Assembly (NCBI GenBank): GCA_003260075.1 | Contig: QLIY01000264.1 | Span: 81,597 to 145,596, forward strand | Direction of reading: 5' to 3' | From: Phallusia mammillata | Taxonomy: Eukaryota > Chordata > Ascidiacea > Phlebobranchia > Ascidiidae | Length of the DNA stretch: 64,000 nt | Shown here: piece by piece, positions 12,087 to 25,300 of the stretch | How positions within the stretch are numbered: position 1 is the first letter of the stretch | Layout of the letters: every line of letters starts with the position of its first letter | The notes under the pieces: model-generated | Told to the model about the DNA's origin: nothing | The model's database searches: none | The model's input: only the letters and a program-made list of their open reading frames with translations | Position numbers and translations under genes: made by a program

Positions 12087-12547
12087 CAGTAGTTCTCAAA
12101 CTGTGCGTCGCGACGCCCTGGTGCGTCGTTCAATTTTTAAAGGGCGTCGCAGAATAGTTTAGTGGTTGAACTCCAACCTAATGGTTTTTGAGAAGCCCAT
12201 TTAGGCCCGAAAGTTTGATTGACAGGCCTTTGAAGACTCAGAAAAGACCTACTTGCAAATTTACGTCAATCCGTACTCTACGTCCAAAGACGTTTTGCAT
12301 AGAGTGCGGATTGACGTAAATTTGCGTCACAAGTTTTTGATCAAAAATGAGACTGCTCGTTAATGTACGTCGGGACAAAACAGTCCATGTAGTAATTGCG
12401 TGAACGGCAAGTGTCTGGGGCGACGCTTGGCGGGCTTGTTTTTTTGAACTTGGTTTTAAATTCCTCTTTAACTTTTATTTGCTGGTGCGTCGCAAGTCCA
12501 GAAAACTTTTCCTGAGGCGTCACAACAAAAAAGTTTGAGAACCACTG
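12087..12547. mobile_element. hAT-type MITE carrying nested repeats
   Basis: Terminal inverted repeats CAGTAGTTCTCAAACT and AGTTTGAGAACCACTG, with an imperfect 8-bp flank match (AAAGGCCA/ATAGGCCA, allowing for a 2-base overlap with the end). The interior repeats GCGTCGC/GGTGCGTCG motifs. Nested inside are a fragment of the 179-434 MITE family (about 12180-12235) and a long palindrome at about 12256-12328, whose arms read GCAAATTTACGTCAATCCG and its complement. It lies in the interval between the NLR body and the upstream helical exons. Confidence 0.75.
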
Positions 12548-12731
12548 ATAGGCCATATTGGCTTAAATAGCCAGTTAACGGTACACCAGTTTGTTGGAAG
12601 TAATATTTTAATTATCCTTTATTGGCTAGATTCTTTTGTCAAGATATAAATTGATTAGATATAAAGTTTAACAAATTTTACAGAATTAACAAAATCCAAC
12701 GGTTTAGTTAAAACTGTAACTTAGAGTGCGG

Positions 12732-13272
12732 TTATAAAGTTGTTTCTATAGTTAAACGGATGACCTCATTGCGTTTTAGCTCTCTGCTTTCTTTGAGATT
12801 CAAATAAATCTCATCCCTTTCCCACAATTCCTTTGTCTGCCACCTCATGACGTCGACAAACTTCCGGAAGACGCTTTCCGCTTCCGGTGGCTCCTTTTCA
12901 CCGATTACGTCATCAAACCATCTACGTGACGAAACTCGGTAGCACTGCAAGCGGTCGAGAACCGATGTGATATAGCGCATGCTGGCGGTAAATGATTCCT
13001 GGGTGATCTCGTACGAATGAACCATTCCTGTAAATCAATTACTTTGATGATAATAAGTCTACAGAAAACAGCTTTCAACAGTCATCTTTCTAAATGCATG
13101 CAAATAATTTCGGAACATCGTCATTGCACACAAACAACATTTTCGGCAATGTATGAAAAACGCGCCAACCTCACTTTCTTATGAGTCCCAGACACATAAC
13201 ACCTTATAATATGATGTAGCTGCACGTTCAACCAATATCCATCAATTGTGCCCTTCATTGTTTCATAATGTT

Positions 13273-13349
<77 letters not shown>

Positions 13350-14350
13350 TTGTGTCGCTAAGTTCACCAAACAAAATAAACTCATATCTTCTTACATAGA
13401 CAGCTGCATTCTATTTAAATAAGGATTCGACGATGACAAATAGGCGATATATATTTTTCATGCTAAACTAATTTGTTTGTTGTTTTAATCTAACGATTAA
13501 CGCCCAAACATTTTATAGCTGCATGGAAAATGTTTTGCTTTTTTCAATTTGAAAAATGTAATTGTTATTGTTATTTTATACCCGGTTTTGTATTTGTTAC
13601 CTTTCATTCTTTCTTTAAAGTGCACTATACGTATGACGTCAAACAGGGGAAGCACCTGGTGGTTTCCCGGTTCTTCGTCCCAAAATTTCCAGGAGGGATG
13701 TTGGATTTTGCAGAGAAATCTTGGATTGAAACAAGACTGTTTTGTTTCAAAAGTTTCAAACTTGACACAAATATGAAAACACAGAATTCTTTCACCATGT
13801 ACATATGTTTTCTGGATATTTCAAAGTAAACTAGTTGTTGGTCGTAAACGGTTGTCGATAGTTTGTTTACCTGATCAGTACAAACATGAGACTTAATTCC
13901 AAATCGGCGGGATCCACTTCTCTTTTATCCTCGCGGTACAAAATATCAAACATCTCATTGTTGATGAACTGCCCTGCTGTGGATCCGTCTCTAAGGGAGC
14001 TTAGCAATGGACGATTTTCACCCAAAACCTTTGAGACAAAAAATTCAACATCTAAAGACGCTAGCACTATCATTGTATATTTAAATTGCATTATTTTAAG
14101 TCATTTAGCTGAACACAAGTACCTATATTTTAGCTTAGGTTTTAACAATTTCAAACTCTAATGTAAGAACCTTTTTGGTGTTAAGTTTACAAATACTTAC
14201 TTCTGACAAAGTAGCCAGTCTGTCTCCTTTCATAGGAAGATTTTCCAACAAAAACCATCTTACTACGTCAGTCGCGTCGTTGAGCAGCAAGGCAGATAGC
14301 CGGACAGCCCATTCAAGTTTTGTTGATTCAACAGAAAGGCTGTCAGCCAT
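12732..14350 (-). CDS. Helical protein or N-terminal segment of the NLR
   Basis: Exons 14350-14201 (start ATG, MADSLSVESTKLEW, a helical stretch ending RLATLSE) and about 14038-13870 (VLGENRPLLSSLRDG) join in phase 0. A third open exon at about 13025-12732 (MVHSYEITQESF, WFDDVIGEKEPPEAE) ends with TAA, or at an internal weak GTCATC donor whose phase 0 matches the first NLR exon at 11991. The second and third exons do not join in phase, so an exon may be missing; a 73-nt C-run (13277-13349) lies in that intron. Overall it looks all-helical and could be a death-fold-like adaptor region of the NLR, but I do not recognise a specific domain. A possible tiny upstream exon around 14695-14739 does not join in phase. 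Confidence 0.5.
13277..13349. repeat. 73-nt poly-C tract
   Basis: Uninterrupted C-run in the intron between the helical exons at 13025 and 13870 (minus-strand gene). No flanking terminal inverted repeat was seen. Length may be unreliable, and it may hide missing sequence. Confidence 0.9.
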
Positions 14351-14739
14351 TCTAGTGCATGCTCTTTTAAAACCACTTTTAATTGCTCATACAGTTACTA
14401 GGCGTTTTTAAACCTATCTTTATACCTTATCCTACTACATCAGTAATATTGACAGTATATAAAGTCATGCAGTAACGTTTTAATTACAACTGTTTTGGTG
14501 TAGAAATCTAGAACTATTTTGTTGAATTTCAGTTATTTAACTTATCACCACGACCACACGAAAGTATACGAATGAATCTATCTTACTTAAGCTAATTAAA
14601 CCCTAAGTGATTAAGACTATGTATCCAGTAAGTGTAACTCAATCTTCTGACAATATGGGCTACTGGAAAATTACACCGTTGAAATGATACATTACCTGCC
14701 TCACGCCTGGCGCTTTCTGTATCTAAGGACGCAACCTAG

Positions 14740-15360
14740 ACGAAAAGAAAAAAGATTTAACGCCTGACCGCTTCTTCATACGCTTGGCTGATTTTAGTAG
14801 TTGTTTCGAGCTGTTATTATTTTTATATGTTACAAATTTATTGAATCTCTTTTCAAAAAGCAGCAATTTCTGTGTGGTTAGAGATATGTTGTATAATTTG
14901 CAAGTTTTAAAGGTGCATAATGTTTGCCTTGCTATTCAAACTTCTTTCCTAACTAATGTTGACTTTGCGATACAGCAGTTTACTTGAAGCAGGTTCTGTA
15001 ATCATGCATGATCATGAAAAAATATCATGATATTTTTTCATACGGAAACAGGACAAGATAAACGATTTTGTTTTGTGTGTTAAATGAAATGTATCAAAGC
15101 CCTGGTGGTCATTTTTATGCGTAGAAACCCCCTAATTTTGAATGAAGTGTCCTAAACAATAGCTTGTTAAGTAGTTTAATCACTTCAAGCACATACTGGA
15201 TTGTGAGAACTAAATGAAACCTGGAGACTTTATGCTAACTGTATACTAATTTATTTAGCTGACACAGTGTTGAATGTGTTAATAACAATGTGTCTACATA
15301 TGCGCAAGCTCCTTGAGTAGCCTAATAACCACTAACCAACATCTACTGTGATTTTTATAT
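14740..15360. other. Intergenic, no gene seen
   Basis: AT-rich stretch between the helical-exon gene and the SINE-like repeat. It contains a short perfect palindrome near 15010-15040 (ATGAAAAAATATCATGATATTTTTTCAT-like, hairpin-forming). No exon with splice signals and no RNA gene was found. Confidence 0.5.
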
Positions 15361-15364
15361 GAGT

Positions 15365-15604
15365 GTGCCGTGATCGCTGGTCTGCATAGACGCTTTAGGG
15401 CTGATGTCAGTTGTGAATTTATGTTCATCTTAGCTAATACGGTCAATCTGGCAGTCCCTTACTCCGATGCTGACATGTGCAGCATACAAATCAGGCAACG
15501 GTGCTTGTGATTCAACTTTCGACGGGTTCACCACTGAACCCGTTTAGCTCAGTTGGTAGAGCGCCAGTCCCGGAAAGCTGTGGGTTCGAATCCAACCGCA
15601 GACT
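15365..15604 (+). mobile_element. tRNA-derived SINE-like repeat
   Basis: The 3' part (about 15538-15604) has strong Pol III box A (TAGCTCAGTTGGTAGAGC) and box B (GGGTTCGAATCC) motifs, but the acceptor and anticodon stems do not pair, so it is tRNA-derived and not a functional tRNA. The preceding body (GTGATCGCTGGTCTGCA, then TGTTCATCTTAGCT, then GTGCTTGTGATTC) recurs at about 21786-21965 in the same orientation, which shows that it is a dispersed family. Confidence 0.6.
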
Positions 15605-15963
15605 AGACGACAACACAAACGTTCTTTTATCAAACTTTTTTTTAAAGTACAGGTCAACACGATTGACTAACACAGTCCTTCCAGTGTCACATAAAATAAG
15701 ATACGGCACAGACACAAAACAGCTCATACTGTCTAAATCTATTTTCATACGGCAAGAACAGAAAGGAAAAGCAGCAGAAAAATATATATGCGAGAGTTGC
15801 AGAATCATAGAAGAATAAAGGAGCGAAAATAAAGATTAGGTGAAAAAAATCCTGAGTGGGCAAACATACGAAACGTTACAACAACTCTATACACTCCACC
15901 CTTATAGTAAATTTCATCGAAATTTGACCCGTACCGGATTTTATGCAAAACATTGTTTTAAAT

Positions 15964-16280
15964 CAGTGGTTCCCAAACTTTTTCATATTTTTTTCAAAAC
16001 GTTCCCTTTGCCATTATTTCGAGGGCTGGCGGTCCTTAAGCCTAAATGTGTATTTCATAAAAACGAAAGTTGATTGCAGGATTTTAGCTAGTTATGCAAA
16101 ATTGCGCATAACAATCATCCAAAGACAGCATATGACATCACAAACAGGACAAAAACATTACGATTGTGCGCGAACAATTGCATTTTTGATAGTTGTCATT
16201 CAATAAAGGCCATTGTTTAGCAATGGAGACAGTCGATTCTCAATTCTCCTTTGATTTAAACTTACTTAGTGGCACAAACT

Positions 16281-16317
<37 letters not shown>

Positions 16318-16356
16318 ACCCCTAAAGGACCGCGGACCCCAGTTTGGGAACCGCTG
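15964..16356. mobile_element. hAT MITE with exact target duplication
   Basis: Ends CAGTGGTTCCCAAACTTTTT and CCCCAGTTTGGGAACCGCTG. The exact 8-bp duplication TTTTAAAT lies at 15956-15963 and 16357-16364. A 33-nt C-run at 16283-16315 sits just inside the right terminal region. No transposase ORF. Confidence 0.9.
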
Positions 16357-16453
16357 TTTTAAATGTTTGAGATTTGCAATGTGTGCTAACGTTGGCTTAT
16401 TTGAGGAACTACTGATACCACCATCTTTGGTATTATCGTTTTGAACGGCTGTA

Positions 16454-16785
16454 CAGGGGTTCTTAACCAGGGGTACGTGTACCCCTTGAGGGTACGAAGC
16501 ATCAAAGCAGGGGGTACGACATGCAGGGTGAAATTATATGCTATTTAGGCATATTTGTGAATAATGCCTAACAAGTTACTTTGTTATATACAGTATCCAG
16601 AACGGGTTAGTTTTGTACTACTTGCAATACTGTTTTCATGCATGCATTCAACACCCAAGTTATAGATACACTGAGTTTGATTGTTACAATTTTATGTACT
16701 TCCGTTGGCCATTGTAGGCAGGGGGTACGAGAAAATTTTATGAAAGCTCAAAGGGCACGAGCGCAAAAAAGGTTAAGAAACACTG
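16454..16785. mobile_element. hAT-like MITE (second family)
   Basis: Ends CAGGGGTTCTTAACCAGGGG and AAAAGGTTAAGAAACACTG, and the interior contains GGGGGTACGA-type repeats near both ends. The flanks share GGCT, but the target duplication is imperfect. No ORF. Confidence 0.75.
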
Positions 16786-16979
16786 GGCTAGTGTTTAATT
16801 CAAAACAAATGCAAGCAGATCGATGTTCAGAGTTTATCGAATAAACTTTTTCTGATAAAATATTCTTAGAGCAAGTCAAGTTACATTACACCTTATATCG
16901 GATACAACGACTTTTTCTCCATTGCAAGAAACATAAGAAGAGATTATTTCCGTATTTCCTAAGAGGCGTCATAAATACC

Positions 16980-19900
16980 CTATCGTTGATCATGGGACAA
17001 AACTTTTAACTCTGTCCCCGACCGGGCGGGAAACGGTGGATGAGTGCTACGTACATTCACGTCGCGCTTTGCAGAGTTCGTATTCCTTCCGTGGAAAGTC
17101 TTCGATCTGTGTTTCATCATTGACACTCTATCGCTAGGTGGCGGTCGTGGTTGTTGGTCAATTTCAAGGTTGTGAACACTCAAAAGTCGGGTCTGACCAG
17201 GAGGTACCGGATCCATTTTGCCACTTGGGGGCGTATGTTGTGCTTTGTTATGCTTTACTGCGCTTTGTAAGGGCACGGCTCGCGTGGGAAAAGAGTTCGC
17301 TTTCAAGGGGGGCGTAACTGCTTGGCGCCCTCCAACGGTCAGATTTTGCAAGTTGTTTGCGTCGATTGTGCACTGGGTCACGTGATGACGCCTCGACGAA
17401 GTAGATTGAGGCGCGAATTTGGCGCCATCCAGTAATAAATTTTCGGTTTTTAACCCTGGTGCGCTGGGGGACTTTTTGAAACCCCGGTACCCAATATGGG
17501 GTAACATTCTTCCTGTACTGGAGGGTCGTGTGGGGTGAAGGGGTGACGCTTCGGGGGCAGGAAGGGTCACAGGGGTGCGAGTGCGCATTTCGTTTTCACA
17601 GGCAAACTTCAGCAGGGAAGTGCTTCTTTTTATTTCTGCTGATACAAAAATAAAACTGTTTAGGTGATCGCAGTGACACTTTATTGACACATTGGCGTTG
17701 CAGTAAGGCTAATTTTTTTTGTCACGTAAACATTTTTTGTGGCTTTTAACCAGTTGACTTGAAACATTCCGTCATGGTATATCACTAATTGAACTTAGTG
17801 TGTTGATTTATTTTCTGTTTTTGCTATTGAGGGGCACCAGTGTTTAGAAACGTATTGATTGTTAACTAATATTCAACAGCTAAGATATTTAACTGTTTTT
17901 TTACCTATCTCATTTACTATGATTTTTGGAATTACTGTGGAATTATAAACTTAAATACTTAAACAACATTTCTGAGTGTACAAAATCACATACTGTACTT
18001 AATTTACCGTTTGAACTTGACATAATTTCAGGCATTCCGTCGAATACTTCATTGTCCACAAGAGCCGAGGGTTTCTGAAACAAAAGATCATTGAGCTCAT
18101 TAGTATCAAGGTCACTCGTCTAATTGTAACTGAACGATAATTGGAGTTAATTGGTCTTGATTGCCGCTGACTTAAAGGCAACGTGGTCGTTAATTATTTA
18201 AACTGTTTAAAGTCAAACTCTTTGCCATTGATGCTTGTACACTAGGCGCTATGAATATTTAATATTGCTTCATACAGTTAGTTAAAAACTTTATTTCAGT
18301 TGAAAGTCAAGGTTTCTGCAAACAAGCGTATTCCTAAAGCGGACTTTCTTGGCCTTTTCTTATCGTATTTTTGTATGGCGTAAATTTTAGCAGTAGTTGG
18401 ACAGTTTTTACCAAATATAGAGAAATTAAACATTTAAAAATCGATTTAACCCATCCATGCAAACCAGTTCATCTTACTTTTTCACCGAAACTAAAAGGTG
18501 CCTGTTTAAACGAGGACAAAAGATACGTTAAAAATGAAATAAACTCTCCTTTAAAATCAAAACCATTAAAAAACTGAAAAAAAACGAACCCCATTTAGCC
18601 CCAATTTTATTCCATCAGGTATAGATGACATTGGATCAACTCTTTTTCCGCTCAAAGTCGAAACCTCGCACTTGATAACCGCTTCATGACTGTTGTTGTT
18701 ATTATTGCAGGAACTGTTGGTATCTTGGCCATTCTTTTCCGCTGCCAGTTTCTCATCACGGAAAGTTGTTCGCTTTAAAAGCCGCGAGTTTGTCATAACA
18801 GCTTTGCTGGCCATGCCAAGTTCATGTATTCTATTATCAGCTAAATATTTGGAGTAACAAACAAAAAAGAATTAAAACGTCCAATTGTTTCCGTAAATGC
18901 TTAATGTTTGAAAGGTATAAATTAAACTGGCATTAAAAAACTTTTGTTTGACAATTTATACTTTCTATTACATAGCCGTCGTCGGTTAATGAAAACTTTA
19001 CATAGGAAGACAGCATTAAACGGCTAAAACACTATCGTGATAATGTTAACAGTCACCATTACTAATTGTAGTCAAACGCTTCAATTTGAAATAAACATGA
19101 TTTGGAGAAATGAAAAAAAGGAAGGTTGTAAGTTTTCAACTTGATGACGACTTTGTCCTTTTAAATGGTTCAATATATATCAGTTAAACTTGTAAGTAGA
19201 AATCATGTGAGAATTTGTTTAATATTTGTAACTTTCTATTCCTAGCAAACAACATTGCTCAGCAGTAAACAATTAATACACTAACCTTAAACAGTCGACA
19301 CCACTAGAAATGTTTAAATTTTGAAACAAACATATATTTCAAACGTTTGCAAACGGTCCACTAAATCAGATTCAATTTTCACCACTGTCTGTAAGGTACA
19401 TTTGAAAAACACTTAATGTTTGTATCAGGCTTTTTTTTGTCTGTTTCTGATTGCTGTGAAACGATTGCGTTTCTATTTAAAACCCAGTTAATATCGAACA
19501 TCCTAATCAGTACAGGTATAATATACGTGATCGTTATTTTGAAAACATTGCCTTTTGTTGAAGTATGTTGCAAACCAAACATCAAATTATCTAAAAAAGG
19601 CAAGTTACGTCAAATTAAATGAAAGAAACAAACAAGCTACTTAATTCCCTGTTTGTATAACTTAACATTACACGTTTGTAACAAAGCTCGCCACGTTGAC
19701 TCTGTTACCTATTTATATTATGTATTCCAAAAACAATAAAATACCTGAATGTTTTCCTAACAAACCAAAATACACTAGTTTTAAATGCCTTTTCAGTGCT
19801 ATCCTGTTTCATTCATCTCCTTACCAACATCACCAACAGCTTAACGCGAGGCAAATAGGGTTGTCAGCCGCCCAGGCTATATGAAGAGCACTCGAAGAAA

Positions 19901-20476
19901 AAAGGGGAAAATTTCGTTGTTGATTGTGTTGCAGTAAAGCTACAAGTGCCCCTGATCTTTTCGTATGGGGTCGAGCATCCTTAAATGTAGTGGATCGTAA
20001 TATAATTGCGGCGTGATACAGAGTGACATTGATCGACGTACACGTGGATTGTCAAACCGTTGTTGATTAAACATACTTTACAAATAATTTAATCATAAAA
20101 CAGAATAATACTCTTAAACTGCCAAAAAAATATTTACATAGGTTTTGCCTTTTACTGTTTGTTATTATAGTCGTGTATAATCGTCAATTAGGTAAACGTG
20201 TAACATTTGACTGTGCTTAGTTGGCTTGTAAACCCAATAAAAAGCGTAAAAAAACTTAAAGGTTATTTTGAAAATCGTATTCTATTTGAATAATATGTAA
20301 TCTCTATCGCAAAATATACATCTGATTTAAGAGGTTATCATAATGTCAAATGACTTTTATATACTGACATGATTTTAAACCTTAAGTGTCTTCCAATTTT
20401 TAAACATTCACCTGCTTTCGGAACTGCCACGAAATGTCCTCACAGCCCTAGGTAACTGTTCAAATTCGTCTCTGTG
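16980..20476 (-). CDS. Disordered proline-rich protein, unknown function (5' incomplete)
   Basis: Four minus-strand exons join in one frame: 20476-20412 (RDEFEQLPRAVRTFRG), about 18831-18590 (ELGMASKAVMTNSRLLKR, then an Asn-rich run), about 18077-18009 (PSALVDNEVFDGMPE) and about 17650-16980, ending LSHDQR and TAG. The 18831 exon is entered through an AG at GATAATAG with matching phase. The last exon has a CAGCAG tandem acceptor. The product is at least about 350 residues, rich in Pro, Ser, Thr, Arg and Lys, with no membrane segment or signal peptide visible in this part, so it is probably intrinsically disordered. The 5' end lies upstream of 20476 and was not found. I do not recognise the family. 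If the 20412 exon is wrong, the start could be the ATG at 18814. Confidence 0.55.
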
Positions 20477-20619
20477 CTAACATTTAAGCATGAAATAATC
20501 CCGACCGAATTTCATTTGGCGTCGTATCGGTCAATGTTGTAATAACACAAATAATCGATATGGTCACGATCTCGCATCTCTTTAGACTGTGCAGGCTTCA
20601 GATATAATCCCACTTTAAA

Positions 20620-22200
20620 TCAGATTTATGTATTCTTAGCTGTTATTATTTTGGAAATGGCAGCGATGGAACACAACATTTCAAAAATCGATTTGTGACG
20701 GAAATGCAATCATGTTAGAAAACAAATAATCTCGGCTTATATCTTCGGTTTATGCTCATCTAATCCAGGTGCGTATAAGTCTACCGTTATTGCTAGTAGC
20801 AGCACATGTTTTAATTTCAATTACAGCCCACAACATATACACTGAGCTTAAATAAAAAGTCTAGTAATTGGACTAGCACACCTATTTACAATAGGCTGGA
20901 CAATTGAAATTCAGTATCTTTCTCGGACAAAAATCTGTTACCTTCAACAAAACGTCTAGCAGCTGAATTAGCACACCTACTTACATTAGGCTGAACAATC
21001 AAAGTACAGTATCTTTCTCGGCCAAAATATATGATTTGAACCAATTTCGAAACCAAATGTCTAAAAAAGACGTTTTTAGCATTGCATGGTCGCCAGTACA
21101 TGTAGTCGTACGGTCACACATCACCCTAATCTAAGAATGATCGTGACCTTTTTTAACACCGCATTTGTCTGCCCAGAGTTTTACTTTTAGCTGTCATTGC
21201 CATACATCAAAGTTTAAAAACTTTAGTACTCTACGTAAGGTTCGTAAAACAGTTCTATACTTTCCTTTACAACGACAGCAACTTGCATTACTCATGCAGT
21301 AATGCAGCTGTTTGCTATGCACTTCGTTTACAGTCGCAATGACTGTTGACTTTCAGCAGCACAACGATTATTTTAAGCAAAATGCAAACATACCAGGCAA
21401 AATGTTAGAGTAAACAAAAACCGTGGCAATTACCCTGAAGGTACTGGGTTATGTTGATAACTTAAATGTTTTTTGGAGGAGACTGGTTTGCCAGACTACA
21501 CATGATATTATGTTCGTAATTTAACAGCAATTAAGTATTAATTTATTAACATTTGAAAAGAATAGTATGTTTCTACGATTGTTTTGAACAGTTGACCACA
21601 AACCAGTACACTGGTTGCCCGACATTCAGTCCTGTCTTCTGTCGTGGGTTCGAATCCCACTGAAGGCTACATTCTTACATTCTTTGGTTTGTCGTATAAA
21701 AACGCTTGGGAGAACTATTTGACCAGGTATGACGATTTAGTAATGACGCCCTCACTAAACTGGGCCTGATACAAAATATGTGTGAGAGGGTCGTGCTCGC
21801 TGGTCTGCAAAAACGTTTCAGGAATAATCTCATTAATAAGTGAATGTTGATCTTAGCTGACTTATGGTGGGTCTGGTGATTTCCTACAATGAAAATGCAG
21901 GATACTGGGTAGGCGACGGTGTTTGTGATTCGATTTTTCGTAGGCTTCTCACTCAGCCAATGTGGTTATGTTTGCAGGTAAGCTCCATAGTCCTATATCG
22001 GCTTGACACTTTAACTACTAGCATCATTTTTCGAACTTTCGCTTTACCTCACTCTATATTCTTGTTTTCATGCTATTTACATATTTTTGCAGTAGAGTGT
22101 GGTTTGAGAAGTTTAATTTGTTACTTATCTATACACTACTATCAACAATCACTATATGTGGAAAATTTTGCTTTGTGTCATCGTAATCAGTAGGTTAAAC
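20620..22200. repeat. Diverged 3'-flank duplication of C1/C2 with inserted DNA
   Basis: 20620-21120 resembles 32060-32420, the region just downstream of C2 (shared stretches near TGTATTCTTAGCTGTTATTATTTT and GCAGCACA...ACACTGAGCTT). Homology resumes at about 22205 against 32440, so about 1.1 kb (21125-22200) is an insertion in the C1 flank. Within 20860-21030 an ~85-bp unit (TAGCACACCTA...TACAGTATCTTTCTCGG) is tandemly repeated, while the C2 side has one copy. No gene was seen. Confidence 0.6.
21600..21965 (+). mobile_element. SINE-like repeat with box B motif
   Basis: Contains GGGTTCGAATCCCAC near 21644-21660 and, downstream, a body segment (TCGTGCTCGCTGGTCTGCA, then GTTGATCTTAGCT, then GTGTTTGTGATTCGATTTTTCG) shared with 15365-15530. 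The order of box B and body differs from the first copy, so the boundaries are uncertain. Confidence 0.5.
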
Positions 22201-22327
22201 TTTAAATGCTGTTTATTCGTGCAAACATATTATTTTCCGACACCAATTTATTTCATGTTATGATTCGATTTACACACACAAGTCAAACGAATTAGTTTAA
22301 AAGCAGGTTTCTTCAGTACGTTGACGA

Positions 22328-25300
22328 CTATTTCATGTTATGTGAGTTGTCTTCCATCATTTTAAGTCGTAGCAGACGCCTGTGTATAAATCACAAGTAC
22401 TCGTATAAACACACGCTTGGTAAGAAATCTTAATTTCCCTTAGTTTTTATACAGTTAAAAGATTGCAAACAGATTTGGCGTTGATAACGTTTATAAGCAG
22501 GTTTATATATACTTTTTTGCAAGGCTATTCAGAAAGTTACACAAACTATTATGTGTACCTGTTTACATCTTGAACATCAACAGGATAATCACTCCACGAC
22601 TGAATTTTCGCATAAATCCGAACAGTGTCCAACCTGTAACAAGAAAGTTTGAATTAAACTTAATATACATGTACTTTGGACAAAAATTACTTTGAAAAGT
22701 CGAAGTCCTTGCAGTTTGTTCCCGGGATGAAGTAGTTTGGATCCAACGTACATTCATAGCTATCCGTTCGTGGTACTTTTATCACATAAGTTGCATATGG
22801 ACTCTTGCACGGCTTAGAGCCAAAGAAGTTGCCTGCGTCATATTCGCAAAACGTGTATTCCTAAACAACACCAACAGTAATTACCGTTTTCCTTTAAAAG
22901 TATACAACAAGCAGTACATCTTCATTAAACTTATCAGCCAAATTCTCGTCGAGGATCGAAGATACAAAATTGGCGGAGTCAAAGGTTATTATTCTGCCAC
23001 CATCGATATCTTCGGGAGTTTGTTGGAGTTCAACAATAGTTGTGCCATCGTCAGCCGTGGGTTGCAAAACGTTTGAATCCCCTTCGTGAGCCAAAACCAG
23101 GTAAGTGCTATAAAAACATACAAGGTACTAATTACGGCAGATAAAATGCACAAATAACAGTGCAGTCGACTTAAAACCAAACTGATAGAGAGTTTATATT
23201 GAATCTATAGGAACGACATAGTGAATATAGATACCACGGAGTTTAGTTTTCGACCAAGCTACGTTTGTGTATGAGACTTTTTTCGTAAACATTTGTTTGT
23301 CAGGGAATAAGCGCTTACTAGGGTGGCACAGATTTGGGTTGTGGATCTCCGTCAACTTCAACATACAACCCCACCAAGCGGCCGTTGTAACACCTCTCAC
23401 AACCAGTTGTGCGGGGATCAAGTGGATCCACATTCACATTAAGCATGGTTTGTCCAGTTTGCTTTAAGTCGCTGATTACTTCTGGGTGGTTTTGCTGCGA
23501 AATCACAAATCTTGTTAAAGCTTAACCTGAGTAAAACTTGTTGCTACACCTCAGTGGAAAGTTGTTACTGCGGTAAATTCCCAGTATGCAGTAAAAATAT
23601 GTGACTTAGGAGCGTTAGAAGGTACTGTGACTTCCAAGAAGTAATTCCGCTGATCTATTAGGTCTTGAAATATCCAGGATAGTCGAGTTATTCCAACCAA
23701 GGCCCCGTACATGTCAACCGTCGCCTGAGTTAAACAGTAAATTATTAATACATAAGCTATTGCTGCCAGGCATAATATCAAGTTTTAAGAGCTCTTCTGG
23801 CAAATGTAGTTTTATTCCGACGTTTCGATGTCCTGCACAGGTCGCCTTCATCAGGGTAAATAACACTGAATGCGACTAGTACAGTGCACGATAGACAAAA
23901 GAAAAAAGAATGAAACGCAAAAGGGTAAATAACACTGAATGCGACTAGTACATTGCACGATAAACAAAGGAAACACTGAATGCGACTAGTACAGTGCACG
24001 ATAAACAAAAGAAAAAAGAGGACGTCGAAACGTTAGAATAAAATTACATTTGCCAGAAGAGCTCTTTAAACTTAGTAAATTATTAAGTTAGATTGTGGAA
24101 AATCAAAAGTTTTAAGGATACCTGGTCGCTGAAGAGGAAGTTATATTTATCAACCGCATCATAATCTATGAGACTTTCATATTGATAAGCTTTTGATAAT
24201 TCGTAAATTGATTTCATGATGGCGTTTTCTTGTTGTTGGTACAAACTGTAAAATAATAGCAACAGCAAAAGTGCAATCCGTTTAATTGCATATGGATTAA
24301 AAAAATAAATGAAAAACATAACTCATAAATTCAATAACATTAACGTGTTTTTTATTTAGACAAAAGTTGTCACATTGGATAATGATGACTTGATTTTACC
24401 TTCCCGCCATATTTGTGTTACATGTGAAACAAAAAGAAAACTTAGAAAATACTTTAGACACTCACTTTAGCAACATGTCAGTGTAGGTTGACATTCCCTG
24501 CACGGAAGCATTGTTTATGGTCTTTTCGACGGCCTCTCTAACTTCGGCATCAATATCCACTAACAGCTGTCTGTTGTACATGATTTGCTGCAATTCAAGA
24601 AAATATGCATTAGCAAATGCTCTGGCGCAATTCGTGAAGTTTCATAAGTCCCGTTTGAAATCAGTTTAACTTAGTTTTTTAGTTTCATAATATGTCCACA
24701 ATCCACAGAGCACCCAATTGCAACTTACCTTAAGTTGAACGTCAATGGTAATCAATGTGTCAATTAGCTTGATTCGAAACGAGCCATCCAGAAAATATTC
24801 GTTCATCAGTCTTTCTAGACTGCGAGCCTATGACGTATTATATTCCATGTTTTTGAAACTTGTTTGAAAATATAATGCATGTGCACTTACGTTTTCTGAA
24901 GTGGTGTCGTTGAAAAGACATTGCAAATCTTGCAAAAGCTGAGATCTGTCCTTCAGCAAATCACTCATCATTAATATAGGAACAGCCGATGCATCCATTG
25001 CACTGAAGTCCAAATCTTTAGGATCTAATTTCTCGTATTCAAACGCAAACTTTAAGCTAAAGAGGAAAATGTGGTAATTCAAAATGATGACATGTAAGTT
25101 AATATACTCAAACATCTAATTTTATTATTGCAAGCGAAATGGAAACGCTTAGTTTACTGAAAAAATGTAACGACACGGTCCAAAGTTGAAAAGATGAAAT
25201 TCTTACAAAGGTCCAAACTAAGTTTTATAACAAACAAAAATCCTGCAATAATTTTAACGGAATTTTTTGCGCACAAATATTTCAACGGTGTCACACCTTT

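Noticed and set aside
15538-15604. Functional tRNA gene
   Set aside because: Box A and box B are good, but acceptor and anticodon stems do not pair and the unit belongs to a dispersed repeat.
18371-18577. A 68-residue plus-strand open frame
   Set aside because: Low-complexity AT-rich sequence in an intron of the minus-strand gene; no supporting signals.
23855-24010. Possible CRISPR-like direct repeats
   Set aside because: Three imperfect, spacer-poor repeats inside a MITE of a eukaryotic genome; they are an internal minisatellite.
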